Shown here one piece after another: positions 53,657 to 63,308 of a DNA stretch of 64,000 nt. Location: assembly GCA_963732345.1 (NCBI GenBank), contig CAVSZI010000016.1, positions 1-64,000 on the forward strand, read 5' to 3'. The number at the start of each line of letters is the position of its first letter. Position 1 is the first letter of the stretch. Source of the stretch: Bog-532 sp963732345 (GTDB lineage: Bacteria > Actinomycetota > Actinomycetes > Streptosporangiales > Streptosporangiaceae). The notes beneath the pieces were generated by a model. That model did not search any database. It was not told where the DNA came from and saw only the letters and a program-made list of their open reading frames with translations. The position numbers were made by a program, and so were the translations under genes.

Positions 53657-54790
53657 GTGAAGTTCCAGGTTGAGCGAGACGTACTCGCCGACGCCGTCGC
53701 CTGGACGGCCCGCGCCCTGCCGGCCCGGCCGGCGGTTCCGGTTCTGGCTGGCATGCACCTGGCGGCCGCACAGCGGCTCACGCTGTCGACCTTCGACTAC
53801 GAGGTGTCGGCACAGGCCAGCGTGCCGGTGATCACGGACGAGGAGGGATCGGTCCTCGTCTCCGGCCGACTCCTCGCCGAGATCGTTCGGAGCCTGCCGG
53901 CTCGTCCCGTGGAGATGAGCACGGAGGGCACGCGGACCACACTGAGGTGCGGCAGTGCGGTCTTCACGCTGTTGACGCTGCCCGACGACGAGTACCCGAC
54001 GATGCCCGGGATGCCACCAGAGGCGGGGGCCGTGGGCGCGGACATCCTGGCCTCGGCGATCAGCCAGGTCGCGATCGCGGCGGGCCGTGACGACACCCTG
54101 CCCGCGCTCACCGGGATCCGGATGGAGATCGCCGGGGACACGGTGACGCTGGTGGCCACGGACCGCTACCGTCTCGCCGTTCGCGAGTTGCACTGGGAGC
54201 CGGTCAAGCCGGACATGTCGGCGGCGGTCCTGGTCCCGGCGCGGGTTCTCGTGGACGCCGCCCGTTCCCTGACAACGGCCGCCGAGGTGTCCATCGCCCT
54301 GAGCGTGCCCGGCGATGACGGCACCCATGGCGAGGGAATCATCGGGTTCGAGGGGGGCGGCCGCCAGACGACCACCCGGCTGCTCGGTGGGGAGTATCCC
54401 CGGTACCAGACCCTGCTCCCGAGCGAATTCAACGCGGCCGCCGAACTTCCCGCGGCGCCGTTCGCCGAGGCGGTCAAGCGGGTCGCGCTGGTCGCGGAGC
54501 GCAACACGCCCGTCCGGCTGGCGTTCTCCGCGGGCGAACTCGTACTGGAGGCCGGGGCCGGGGACGAGGCGCAGGCGGTGGAGACGCTTGAGGCCAGCTT
54601 CGACGGTGACGACCTGCAGATCGCCTTCAACCCGCAGTACCTGCTCGACGGGCTGAGCGCCATCGACTCCGACACGGCCCGGGTCTCCTTCACCACGCCG
54701 ACCCGGCCGGCCGTGATCACCGGCAAGCGCGGCGAGGACGGCCCGCCGGACTACCGGTACGTCCTCATGCCCATCCGATCGGCGGGATAG
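53657..54790 (+). CDS. dnaN: DNA polymerase III sliding clamp (beta)
   Basis: 377 residues. The GTG at 53657 is chosen because AGGAGG sits 8 bases upstream and homologues start MKFQVERDVLADAVAWTAR. Three beta-clamp domains are recognisable (VLAGMHLAAAQRLTLSTFDYE, ATDRYRLAVREL, RYVLMPIR end). Processivity ring for replication and repair. Confidence 0.98.
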   Translation: MKFQVERDVLADAVAWTARALPARPAVPVLAGMHLAAAQRLTLSTFDYEVSAQASVPVITDEEGSVLVSGRLLAEIVRSLPARPVEMSTEGTRTTLRCGSAVFTLLTLPDDEYPTMPGMPPEAGAVGADILASAISQVAIAAGRDDTLPALTGIRMEIAGDTVTLVATDRYRLAVRELHWEPVKPDMSAAVLVPARVLVDAARSLTTAAEVSIALSVPGDDGTHGEGIIGFEGGGRQTTTRLLGGEYPRYQTLLPSEFNAAAELPAAPFAEAVKRVALVAERNTPVRLAFSAGELVLEAGAGDEAQAVETLEASFDGDDLQIAFNPQYLLDGLSAIDSDTARVSFTTPTRPAVITGKRGEDGPPDYRYVLMPIRSAG

Positions 54791-54827
54791 CCAGGCCCGT
54801 GGCGGCGCGGCAGTAACCTCTACAGCC

Positions 54828-56075
54828 GTGCACCTAACACGGCTCGGGCTCACCGACTTCAGGTCTTACGCCTCGGCTGACCTGATGCTCGAGCCGGGAG
54901 TGACCACGCTGAGCGGGCCGAACGGTGAGGGAAAGACCAACCTGGCCGAGGCCATCGGGTACGCCGCGACCCTGGGCAGTCACCGGGTCGCCACCGACGC
55001 CCCCCTGGTCCGGCAGGGCGCGGAGCGGGCGATCGTCCGGGCCGCGATCGCGTCGGGCCGGGGCAACGCGCTGATCGAGATCGAAGTCAATCCCGGCCGG
55101 GCGAACCGGGTGCGGCTGAACCGGACCCCGCTGCCCCGGGCCCGGGAGATCCTCGGCGTGCTGCGCACGGTGCTGTTCGCACCGGAGGACCTGGCTCTGG
55201 TCAAAGGCGACCCCGGCGAACGGCGGCGCTTCCTGGACGACCTGCTGGTCGCCACGGCGCCACGGTACGCCGCGGTCCGTTCGGACTATGAGCGGATCGT
55301 GCGCCAGCGGACCGTACTGCTGAAGTCGGCGGGGGCCCGCACCTCCCGCGGCCGGGTCGCCGCGTCCTCCGCTTCCCAAGCCAGCGGCCCGGGGGGCGGT
55401 CCCGTGCCGTCGTCGATGGCGGCGACCCTGGATGCCTGGGACGACCAGCTCGCCCGCGTGGGGACGGAACTGCTGGCCGGGCGACTGTCCCTCGTCCGGG
55501 CCCTGCGCCCGCACGTCGAGGCGGCGTATGCGGCCGTCTCGGGGGACCGCGGGCCGGCCGGGATCGCCTACCGGCCATCGTTCGCCCTGCCCGCGTTCCT
55601 GCCCGCGTTCCTGCCCGCGCCGGGGGACGGAGCGGCCGCGGAGGGGGAGGGCGGGGCCGGGACGGACGGGAAGGGGGCGGATCTTGAGAAGGCCATGCGG
55701 GACGCGCTCCAGCAGGCCCGCCCCGGAGAGCTGGAGCGTGGCGTCTGCCTGGTCGGCCCGCATCGTGACGAGCTGGAGCTGCGCGTCGGCGAGCTGCCCG
55801 CCCGCGGCTACGCCAGCCAGGGGGAGTCGTGGTCGCTGGCGCTGGCCCTCCGGCTGGCTGCCTATGAGCTGTTGCGCGCCGACGGGGAGGACCCGGTGCT
55901 GATCCTCGATGACGTCTTCGCCGAGCTCGACGCGGGCCGCCGCGACCGGCTGGCCATCCTGGTCGCCGGGGCGGAGCAGGTCATCGTGACCGCTGCGGTG
56001 ACGGCGGACGTGCCCGCCACGCTCACGGGAGTCAGCTACGACGTCGGCGGCGGGAGCATCACCCGTGCCGGCTGA
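54828..56075 (+). CDS. recF: DNA replication/repair protein RecF
   Basis: 415-residue SMC-like ATPase. Walker A GPNGEGKTNLAEAIGYA, signature region GYASQGESWSLALALRLAAYELL, Walker B PVLILDDVFAELDAGRRDRL. It loads RecA at gaps. A non-conserved insert near 250-285 (FLPAFLPAPGDGAAAEGEGG) carries the 12-bp repeat. Overlaps dciA by 11 bases. Confidence 0.96.
   Translation: MHLTRLGLTDFRSYASADLMLEPGVTTLSGPNGEGKTNLAEAIGYAATLGSHRVATDAPLVRQGAERAIVRAAIASGRGNALIEIEVNPGRANRVRLNRTPLPRAREILGVLRTVLFAPEDLALVKGDPGERRRFLDDLLVATAPRYAAVRSDYERIVRQRTVLLKSAGARTSRGRVAASSASQASGPGGGPVPSSMAATLDAWDDQLARVGTELLAGRLSLVRALRPHVEAAYAAVSGDRGPAGIAYRPSFALPAFLPAFLPAPGDGAAAEGEGGAGTDGKGADLEKAMRDALQQARPGELERGVCLVGPHRDELELRVGELPARGYASQGESWSLALALRLAAYELLRADGEDPVLILDDVFAELDAGRRDRLAILVAGAEQVIVTAAVTADVPATLTGVSYDVGGGSITRAG
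55594..55617 (+). repeat. 12-bp tandem repeat in recF (FLPA units)
   Basis: Two exact copies of GTTCCTGCCCGC plus a partial copy upstream. Same family as the murJ, parA and yidC arrays. Confidence 0.85.
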
Positions 56076-56661
56076 CGCCGACCCGGCCCTGGTGCCGCGT
56101 GCGGAGCGGCTGCGGCGCGCGGCTGCGGCGCTGGCCGACGTGATCGCCGACGCGCGGGCACGGGGCGAATGGGCGGCATTCGGGCGGCCCGGCGCGGCGG
56201 GCCAGGGGGCCGGGGTGGATTCCGAACGGACGTCGGGAGACCCGTCGTCCCGCCCGCGGCGGCCCCGCCGGGACGATCCCCAGCCGCTGGCGGCCGCGAT
56301 CGGCGGCCTGCTGTCGGATCAAGGCTGGAAGGAACATGCGGCGGTGGGGTCGGTGTTCAGCAACTGGGCCCAGATCGTCGGGCCCGACCTCGCCGCCCAC
56401 ACCCGCCCAGACGGCTTCGCCGGGGGCGAGCTCGTCATCGCGGCCGACTCGACCGCGTGGGCCACGCAAGTCAGGCTGCTCGCGTCGATGCTGGTCCGCA
56501 GGCTTAATTCCGAGCTCGGTGAGGGCACCGTCCGCCGAGTCAAAGTCAGGGGCCGGCCGGGCCCCGGCAGCGTGGCGGATGGCGGGTACCAGGAAGTCGG
56601 GGAGACGGCGACACGTACGGCTAGGAACGCCCGTGTCATGCCGAATTCCCAGCTAGAATAG
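56065..56661 (+). CDS. dciA: DciA family protein (DUF721)
   Basis: 198 residues, with the DUF721 core DPQPLAAAIGGLLSDQGWKEHAAVGSVFSNWAQIVG and ELVIAADSTAWATQVRLLASMLVRRLNSEL. DciA is the helicase operator that helps load DnaB in bacteria lacking DnaC/DnaI. The gene sits between recF and gyrB as in mycobacteria and Streptomyces. It starts inside the recF 3' end. Confidence 0.92.
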   Translation: MPADADPALVPRAERLRRAAAALADVIADARARGEWAAFGRPGAAGQGAGVDSERTSGDPSSRPRRPRRDDPQPLAAAIGGLLSDQGWKEHAAVGSVFSNWAQIVGPDLAAHTRPDGFAGGELVIAADSTAWATQVRLLASMLVRRLNSELGEGTVRRVKVRGRPGPGSVADGGYQEVGETATRTARNARVMPNSQLE

Positions 56662-56725
56662 GGGGTACGCGCACACTTACGGCACGGGGGTGTCTCGCGC
56701 GCGACCTGCAGGATGGAGTTCCCAC

Positions 56726-58663
56726 TTGTCATATGACGCTCGCTCAATCACGGTACTCGAGGGTCTTGAAGCTGTCCGGAAACGCCCGGGCATGTACATC
56801 GGCTCAACCGGGGAGCGTGGACTCCACCATCTGGTCCAGGAAGTCGTCGACAACTCGGTCGACGAGGCCCTCGCGGGGTACTGCGACGCTATCGAGGTGA
56901 CCCTGCTGGCGGACGGCGGGGTCCGGGTGCGTGACAACGGCCGGGGAATTCCGGTGGACATGCACCCGGTGGAGAAGCGGCCCGCGGTCGAGGTCGTGCT
57001 CACCACGCTGCACGCCGGCGGCAAGTTCGACGGTAAGTCCTACGCGGTTTCCGGCGGCCTGCACGGCGTTGGCGTCTCGGTGGTGAACGCCTTGTCCATT
57101 CGTCTCGACCTGGAGATCCACCGGGACGGGTACGTATGGCAGCAGTCGTACGAGCGCGGCGCTCCGATCCGGCCGCTGGAGCGTGGCGAGCCCGCCTCCG
57201 ACACGGGCACCACGACGACGTTCTGGCCGGACCCCACGATCTTCGAGACCACCACGTGGAACTTCGAGACCCTGTCCCGGCGGCTCCAGGAGATGGCCTT
57301 CCTCAACCGGGGCCTGACGATCACGCTCGCCGATGAGCGGCCGGAGACCGAGGGCGACGGCCCGCGCGTCGTCACGTACCTGTACGAGGGCGGGATCTCC
57401 GATTTCGTCCAGTACCTGAACTCCTCCAAGGAGCCGGTGCACGCCTCGGTGATCGACTTCGGCGAGGACGGGGACGGGATCTCCGTTGAGATCGCCATGC
57501 AGTGGACCGGCTCGTACTCCGAGTCGGTGCACACCTTCGCCAACACGATCAACACGGCAGAGGGCGGCACGCACGAGGAGGGGTTCCGCGCCGCGCTGAC
57601 CTCGATCATCAACCGGTACGCCCGTGAGCAGAGGCTGCTCCGGGAGAAGGACGACAACCTGACCGGTGAGGACGTGCGGGAGGGCCTGACCGCGATCGTG
57701 TCGGCCAAGCTGGCCAACCCGCAGTTCGAGGGCCAGACCAAGACCAAGCTCGGTAACACCGAGGCCAAGGGTTTCGTGCAGAAGGTCTGCAACGACCAGC
57801 TGCGTGACTGGTTCGACCGCAATCCCGGCGAGGCCAAGGACATCATCACCAAGGCCACGCAGGCCCAGCGGGCCCGGGTCGCGGCGCGACAGGCCCGCGA
57901 CCTCACCCGGCGCAAGAGCCTGCTGGAGAGCAGTTCGCTGCCGGGCAAGCTGGCGGACTGCCAGTCGTCGGACCCCTCGCGGTGTGAGGTCTACGTCGTC
58001 GAGGGCGACTCGGCCGGCGGCTCCGCGAAAGGCGGCCGGAACCCCGAGTTCCAGGCGATCCTGCCGATCCGCGGCAAGATCCTCAACGTGGAGAAGGCCC
58101 GGATCGACCGGGTGCTGAAGAACAACGAGGTCCAGGCGATGATCACCGCGCTGGGCACCGGTATCCACGACGAGTTCGACATGGCCAAGCTGCGGTACCA
58201 CAAGATCGTGCTGATGGCCGACGCCGACGTAGACGGCCAGCACATCAGGACGCTGCTGCTGACGTTGCTGTTCCGGTTCATGAAGCCGCTGATCGAGGCC
58301 GGGCACGTGTACCTGGCCCAGCCCCCGCTGTACAAGATCAAGTGGGAGGGCCGTGGCAACGCGGACGAATACGCGTACAGCGACTCCGAGCGGGACCTGC
58401 TGATCGAAGCCGGTATCGCGAACGGCCGGAAGGACCCGCGCCCGCGGGACGGTATTCAGCGGTTCAAGGGCCTCGGTGAGATGAACGCCACCGAGCTATG
58501 GGAGACCACCATGAACCCGGCGCGCCGGGTTCTGCTCCAGGTGACGGTGGACGACGCGGCGCAGGCGGACGAACTGTTCAGCGTGCTGATGGGCGAGGAC
58601 GTGGAGGCCCGCCGCTCCTTCATTCAGCGCAACGCCAAAGACGTCAGGTTCCTCGACATCTGA
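56726..58663 (+). CDS. gyrB: DNA gyrase subunit B
   Basis: GHKL ATPase domain (LEGLEAVRKRPGMYIGSTGERGLHHLV; EVVDNSVDEALAG) and TOPRIM domain (VVEGDSAGGSAKGGRNPEFQAILPIRGKILNVEKAR; LMADADVDGQHIRTLLLT). The TTG at 56726 is preferred, since GGATGGAG lies seven bases upstream, giving MSYDARSITVLEGL. A GTG at 56690 would add 12 residues. 645 residues. Confidence 0.97.
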   Translation: MSYDARSITVLEGLEAVRKRPGMYIGSTGERGLHHLVQEVVDNSVDEALAGYCDAIEVTLLADGGVRVRDNGRGIPVDMHPVEKRPAVEVVLTTLHAGGKFDGKSYAVSGGLHGVGVSVVNALSIRLDLEIHRDGYVWQQSYERGAPIRPLERGEPASDTGTTTTFWPDPTIFETTTWNFETLSRRLQEMAFLNRGLTITLADERPETEGDGPRVVTYLYEGGISDFVQYLNSSKEPVHASVIDFGEDGDGISVEIAMQWTGSYSESVHTFANTINTAEGGTHEEGFRAALTSIINRYAREQRLLREKDDNLTGEDVREGLTAIVSAKLANPQFEGQTKTKLGNTEAKGFVQKVCNDQLRDWFDRNPGEAKDIITKATQAQRARVAARQARDLTRRKSLLESSSLPGKLADCQSSDPSRCEVYVVEGDSAGGSAKGGRNPEFQAILPIRGKILNVEKARIDRVLKNNEVQAMITALGTGIHDEFDMAKLRYHKIVLMADADVDGQHIRTLLLTLLFRFMKPLIEAGHVYLAQPPLYKIKWEGRGNADEYAYSDSERDLLIEAGIANGRKDPRPRDGIQRFKGLGEMNATELWETTMNPARRVLLQVTVDDAAQADELFSVLMGEDVEARRSFIQRNAKDVRFLDI

Positions 58664-58730
58664 CCGTCGTGGCGGCACCACCGCGGGGCGTGTATAGCGC
58701 GAGCTTTCCCAACCGAAACAAGGATATTCA

Positions 58731-61280
58731 GTGACTGACGTAACAACCGACGGCGTTCCGTCGCCGGGACACGACCGCACCGAGCCGGTCGACATTCAGT
58801 TTGAGATGCAGCGCAGCTACATCGATTACGCGATGTCGGTCATCGTCGGCCGGGCCCTGCCGGACGTGCGGGACGGCCTGAAGCCGGTGCACACGCGCGT
58901 GCTGTACGCGATGTACGACGGCGGCTACCGGCCCGACCGCGGGTACTCCAAGTGCTCCCGCGTGGTCGGCGACGTCATGGGCCAGTACCATCCGCACGGC
59001 GACAGTGCCATCTACGACGCGCTCGTACGGCTCGGCCAGGACTGGTCACTGCGCTACCCGCTCATCGACAGCCAGGGCAACTTCGGGTCGCCGGGAAACG
59101 ACCCGCCCGCGGCCATGCGGTACACCGAGTGCCGCCTGGCCCCGCTGGCCATGGAAATGCTGCGGGATATCGACAAGGACACCGTCGATTTCCGGCCCAA
59201 CTACGACGGCCGCTCCGCCGAGCCCATCGTGCTGCCCGCCCGGTTCCCCAACCTGCTCGTCAACGGGTCCGAGGGGATCGCGGTCGGCATGGCGACCAAG
59301 ATCCCCCCGCACAACCTGCGCGAGGTCGCTGCGGGAGTCAAGTGGTACTTGGAGAACTTTGAGGCCTCCGACGAGGACCTGCTCGAGGCGCTCATCGCGC
59401 GGATCAAAGGCCCCGACTTCCCGACCCGCGGGCTGATCGTCGGCCGCCGCGGCATCCAGGAGGCTTACCGCACCGGCCGCGGTTCCATCACCATGCGCGC
59501 GGTCGTCGAGGTGGAAGAGGACCAGCGGGGCCGGGCGTGCCTGGTCGCGACCGAGCTGCCGTTCCAGGTCAACCCGGACAACTTGGCGCAGAAGATCGCC
59601 GAGCTGGTCAAGGACGGCCGGGTCACCGGCATCGCGGACGTCCGGGACGAGACGAGCCTGCGCACCGGGCAGCGCCTGGTGATCGTGCTGAAGCGGGACG
59701 CGATCCCGAAGGTCGTACTGAACAACCTGTACAAGCACACCCAGCTTCAGGACACCTTCGGCGCCAACATGATGGCGCTGGTCGACAGCGTGCCGCGGAC
59801 CCTGCGGCTGGATCAGTTCATCCGGTACTGGGTCGCGCACCAGATCGAGGTCATCGTCCGCCGCACCCGCTACCTGCTGCGCAAGGCGCAGGACCGGGCG
59901 CACATCCTGCGTGCCCTGCTGAAGGCCATTGACCGGATCAACGAGGTCATCGCGCTCATCCGGGGCAGCGCCTCGGCTCACGACGCGCAGCAGGGCCTAA
60001 TGACCCTGCTGGAGATCGACGAGGTCCAGGCGCAAGCCATCCTGGACATGCAACTTCGCCGGCTGGCCGCCCTCGAGCGGCAGGCGCTGACCACCGAATA
60101 CGAAGACCTGATGGCGAAGATCGCCGACTACGAGGCCATCCTGGCCTCACCCACCCGCCAGCGGACGATCGTTGGTGACGAGCTCGCGGAGATCGTCGAG
60201 CGCTACGGCGACGACCGTCGGACCGAGATCATCGCCTACGACGGCGACGTCACGGACGAGGACCTGATCGCCGAAGAGGACGTCGTCGTCACGATCACGA
60301 ACGGCGGCTACGCCAAGCGGACCAAGACGGACCTGTACCGGGCCCAGCGCCGCGGTGGCAAGGGCGTCCGCGGGGCGCAGCTCCGCACCGACGACATCGT
60401 TGACCACTTCTTCGTCACCACGACGCACCACTGGATCCTGTTCTTTACGAACAAGGGCCGGGTGTACCGCGCCAAGGCGTACGAACTGCCAGAGGCCGCC
60501 CGTGATGCTCGCGGGCAGCACGTCGCCAATCTGCTGGCCTTCCAGCCAGACGAGACGATCGCCGAGATCCTCGCGCTCCGCGACTACCATGTGGCGCCCT
60601 ATCTGGTGCTCGCGACCAAGGGCGGCCTGGTCAAGAAGTCGCGCCTGTCCGACTTCGATTCGCCGCGCTCCGGCGGCATCATCGCCATCAACCTCCGCGA
60701 CGACGACGAGGTTATCGCCGCCCGGCTGGTCGCCCCGGAAGAGGATCTCCTGCTGGTCAGCAGCAAGGCGCAGGCCTTGCGGTTCCGCGCCAGCGACGAG
60801 TCGCTGCGGCCGATGGGCCGGGCCACGTCCGGGGTCATCGGCATGCGCTTTGCCGACGGTGACGAACTCCTGGACATGTACGTGGTCCGGGAAGATGAGG
60901 ATGTCCTCGTCGCAACCGAAGGCGGCTACGCAAAACGGACACCCGCTGGTCAGTATCCTGTGAAGAACCGTGGCGGCATGGGTGTCGTTACGGCCAGGAT
61001 TGTCGAAACGCGCGGGCGGCTTGTGGGCGCCCTGATGGTCCGTCCGGACGACGAGATCTTTGCCATCACGTCGGCGGGCGGTGTCATCAGGACGAGGGCC
61101 GGTGAGATCAATCGATCTGGCCGGCAGACCATGGGTGTCCGGCTGATGAACCTCGCGTCTGGGGACAGCGTGGTCGGGCTCGCGCGCAACGCCGAGTCGC
61201 TCGATGCGGCCGACGATGACCAGCCCGATGATGCCGCCGAGCCGCCAGTGGAAAGCGGCGACGGGGCCGGCGGGGAGTGA
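58731..61280 (+). CDS. gyrA: DNA gyrase subunit A
   Basis: 849 residues. The breakage-reunion domain has RALPDVRDGLKPVHTRVLYAM, and the catalytic Tyr is in PAAMRYTECRLAP. The quinolone-determining region reads HPHGDSAIYDALVRLGQ, with Ser and Asp at the classic 83/87 positions (wild type). The C-terminal beta-pinwheel has GxxGxx blades such as QRRGGKGVRGAQ (GyrA box). GTG start, 67 bases after gyrB. Confidence 0.98.
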   Translation: MTDVTTDGVPSPGHDRTEPVDIQFEMQRSYIDYAMSVIVGRALPDVRDGLKPVHTRVLYAMYDGGYRPDRGYSKCSRVVGDVMGQYHPHGDSAIYDALVRLGQDWSLRYPLIDSQGNFGSPGNDPPAAMRYTECRLAPLAMEMLRDIDKDTVDFRPNYDGRSAEPIVLPARFPNLLVNGSEGIAVGMATKIPPHNLREVAAGVKWYLENFEASDEDLLEALIARIKGPDFPTRGLIVGRRGIQEAYRTGRGSITMRAVVEVEEDQRGRACLVATELPFQVNPDNLAQKIAELVKDGRVTGIADVRDETSLRTGQRLVIVLKRDAIPKVVLNNLYKHTQLQDTFGANMMALVDSVPRTLRLDQFIRYWVAHQIEVIVRRTRYLLRKAQDRAHILRALLKAIDRINEVIALIRGSASAHDAQQGLMTLLEIDEVQAQAILDMQLRRLAALERQALTTEYEDLMAKIADYEAILASPTRQRTIVGDELAEIVERYGDDRRTEIIAYDGDVTDEDLIAEEDVVVTITNGGYAKRTKTDLYRAQRRGGKGVRGAQLRTDDIVDHFFVTTTHHWILFFTNKGRVYRAKAYELPEAARDARGQHVANLLAFQPDETIAEILALRDYHVAPYLVLATKGGLVKKSRLSDFDSPRSGGIIAINLRDDDEVIAARLVAPEEDLLLVSSKAQALRFRASDESLRPMGRATSGVIGMRFADGDELLDMYVVREDEDVLVATEGGYAKRTPAGQYPVKNRGGMGVVTARIVETRGRLVGALMVRPDDEIFAITSAGGVIRTRAGEINRSGRQTMGVRLMNLASGDSVVGLARNAESLDAADDDQPDDAAEPPVESGDGAGGE

Positions 61281-61405
61281 CCCGGTGACGAAGGGACCGC
61301 AGTTACCTGGTATGGCTGAGTTTCGGTTGGACGGCCTGATCTCGTGTTAGGCCGTATTCTGCCGAAGTAGCCTCACCAAGAGGGACTGCAGCCGAGGAGG
61401 ACGGC

Positions 61406-62389
61406 GTGGAGCAACGCACGGACGAGACGGCGCGACGGCCGGGGGTGGCCGCGGACGATACTGGCGTGCCTCCTGCCGAGGACGGGCAGACGGAGACCGT
61501 GCCGGCCAGCGAGGACGCCGGCGAAGCCAACGGGCACTCCCACGAAGGAGAGTCCGTCTGGAAGACGACGGCAAAATCCGACAGCACATACCCAGCGGAC
61601 AGCACGTACGCCGGACCGGCTGGCGACGGCTACGGTCCTGCAGGTGCGGAAAAGGACTACCCGGCGCAGTCCGGTTCGAGCGCCGGGACCCAGGACTTTC
61701 CGTCCGCATCCGTGGGCCGCGACTATGCCGCGCAGCCCTCGGAGAGCATTTACGGTTCCTCGGGGACTCAGCACGACTTCTCCGCTCCGCCGTATCCGGC
61801 CCAGGTCACCCCTTCGCCGCGCACGCAAGCTGAGTCACGCACGCAAGCTGACCTGCGCCCGCAGTCTGAACTGCGGCCGGAGTCTGAACTGCGGCCGGAG
61901 CATGAGGAAAGCCGCCCGGAGCAGCCGTCGCCATGGCAGGCCGCGGCGGCCCGGATGCCCAGGCCCCAGTCCGTGCCCAGGCGGGCGAAGGCGCAGCGGG
62001 CCGAGAAGAGCAGCGCCCCGACCCGGCAGGCGCACCTGATGGTCTCCCGGTTCGAACCCTGGTCCGTCATGAAGTTCAGCTTCATGATTTCACTGGCCTG
62101 CTTCGTCATCCTGTTCGTCGCGGTGACGCTGCTCTACGGCACGCTGGCCGGCCTGGGCGTGTTCGACTCGATCCAGAAGGCGCTGTCGAACGTCACCTCC
62201 GGCCAGGGGACCAACGGCGTGAACGTCTCGCACTGGTTTTCCGCGTCGACGATCCTCAGTTACACGGCGCTTCTCGGCGTGCTCAACGTGTTCCTTATCA
62301 CCGCTTTTGCCACCGTCGGCTCGGTGGTGTACAACCTGACCGCGCACCTTGTCGGGGGGGTCGAGGTGACGCTGCGGGAAACGGAGTAG
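61406..62389 (+). CDS. DUF3566 domain membrane protein
   Basis: 327 residues. The hydrophilic N-terminal ~210 residues are low-complexity with LRPESELRPE-type repeats. The C-terminal DUF3566 domain has two membrane helices (FSFMISLACFVILFVAVTLLY and LSYTALLGVLNVFLITAF) and ends LVGGVEVTLRETE. It sits after gyrA as in mycobacteria (Rv0007-like), and its function is unknown. GAGGAGG precedes the GTG start. Confidence 0.9.
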   Translation: MEQRTDETARRPGVAADDTGVPPAEDGQTETVPASEDAGEANGHSHEGESVWKTTAKSDSTYPADSTYAGPAGDGYGPAGAEKDYPAQSGSSAGTQDFPSASVGRDYAAQPSESIYGSSGTQHDFSAPPYPAQVTPSPRTQAESRTQADLRPQSELRPESELRPEHEESRPEQPSPWQAAAARMPRPQSVPRRAKAQRAEKSSAPTRQAHLMVSRFEPWSVMKFSFMISLACFVILFVAVTLLYGTLAGLGVFDSIQKALSNVTSGQGTNGVNVSHWFSASTILSYTALLGVLNVFLITAFATVGSVVYNLTAHLVGGVEVTLRETE

Positions 62390-62469
62390 CGCCCTATCCG
62401 CCAGTTCGCCGAGGCGGCGCAAGTTGCGGTAACCTTTCCCGGCGTGCGCGGGTTCTCCCCGCGCATCTG

Positions 62470-62546
62470 GGGGCTATAGCTCAGCCGGTTAGAGCGCATC
62501 CCTGATAAGGATGAGGTCGATGGTTCAAGTCCATCTAGCCCCACCA
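62470..62546 (+). tRNA. tRNA-Ile (anticodon GAT), CCA encoded
   Basis: 77 nt. Acceptor GGGGCTA/TAGCCCC, D-arm TAGCTCAGCCGGTTAGAGC, anticodon loop CTGATAA, T-loop GGTTCAAGTCC, and the discriminator A with CCA. Conserved location downstream of gyrA and DUF3566 in actinobacteria. Confidence 0.97.
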
Positions 62547-63151
62547 GCTCAATACCGCTCCCGGGGCGGCAGCCCGGAAGCCCAACGGCAACGGCTCGGC
62601 CAGGTCGGCCCGCTGCTGAGCAGCGAGGCCGTCCCATGCTCACGTCAAGCCGCGGAGGCAGTGGCACACAGTGATCAGACCCAGTTCTCCCGTCGTCGGA
62701 CCCGGCTCTTCTGCGTCGGCCGGTTCGGGCTGCGGTGCCCCACACCCTCGGGGTGGAAGGCCATGCACCAGCAGCCGCCCCAGACGCGCGCGGTGCCGCT
62801 GGACTACTGCGAATCTCCCATATGCTTCAACCCGCTCCGCCGGAAGGGCCCTCAGACGATGCCTGGCATGGACACCCCTCCACAAAGGCCAACCGTTGGA
62901 CATCTAAAGATCAGAGCAGCTCTCCCGTGTTTGCAGAAGTCTTCCCATGTCCGTTCGGTGCGAGAGGCGACCCTCGTGGCCCTGGCGTGAAGTCCGTTCC
63001 GATTAGCCGCGAGTATGAGGTGACCTTCAAGCTGATCCGGCGGCCTCGCACTGACGGCGGGAGTTGCTAGGCTGCGTCATGCCCCTGGAGCCGCGCGCCG
63101 ACTCCGCAGCGTTAAAGCTTCTGAGTTCTCAGAGTGGAAGGGTTTCACACC
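62547..63151. other. Intergenic region after tRNA-Ile
   Basis: About 600 bases. The frames look like shadows, and no tRNA-Ala or other RNA gene is found. It presumably contains the promoter of the DLW-39 gene. Confidence 0.45.
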
Positions 63152-63274
63152 GTGAAGAAACTGCTTGTCCTAGCCCTGCTGGGTCTCGGGGTGGCCGCCG
63201 TCTGGCGGAAGGTGCTGGCCGACCGGGCTGAGATTGATCTGTGGACCGAGGCCACCACCGCTGAGCTGAACTAG
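63152..63274 (+). CDS. DLW-39 family small membrane protein
   Basis: 40 residues starting with a membrane helix (KKLLVLALLGLGVAAVW) followed by ADRAEIDLWTEATT, matching the conserved DLW signature for which the family is named. GTG start preceded by GGAAGGG. It is a tiny actinobacterial protein, usually found after gyrA-tRNA-Ile, of unknown function. Confidence 0.88.
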   Translation: MKKLLVLALLGLGVAAVWRKVLADRAEIDLWTEATTAELN

Positions 63275-63308
63275 CCTCGCCGGGTGCGGCGGTGGAGGAG
63301 GCATTCAG

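Noticed and set aside
56804..58306. 500-codon frame antisense to gyrB
   Set aside because: Mirror of gyrB coding, no motifs.
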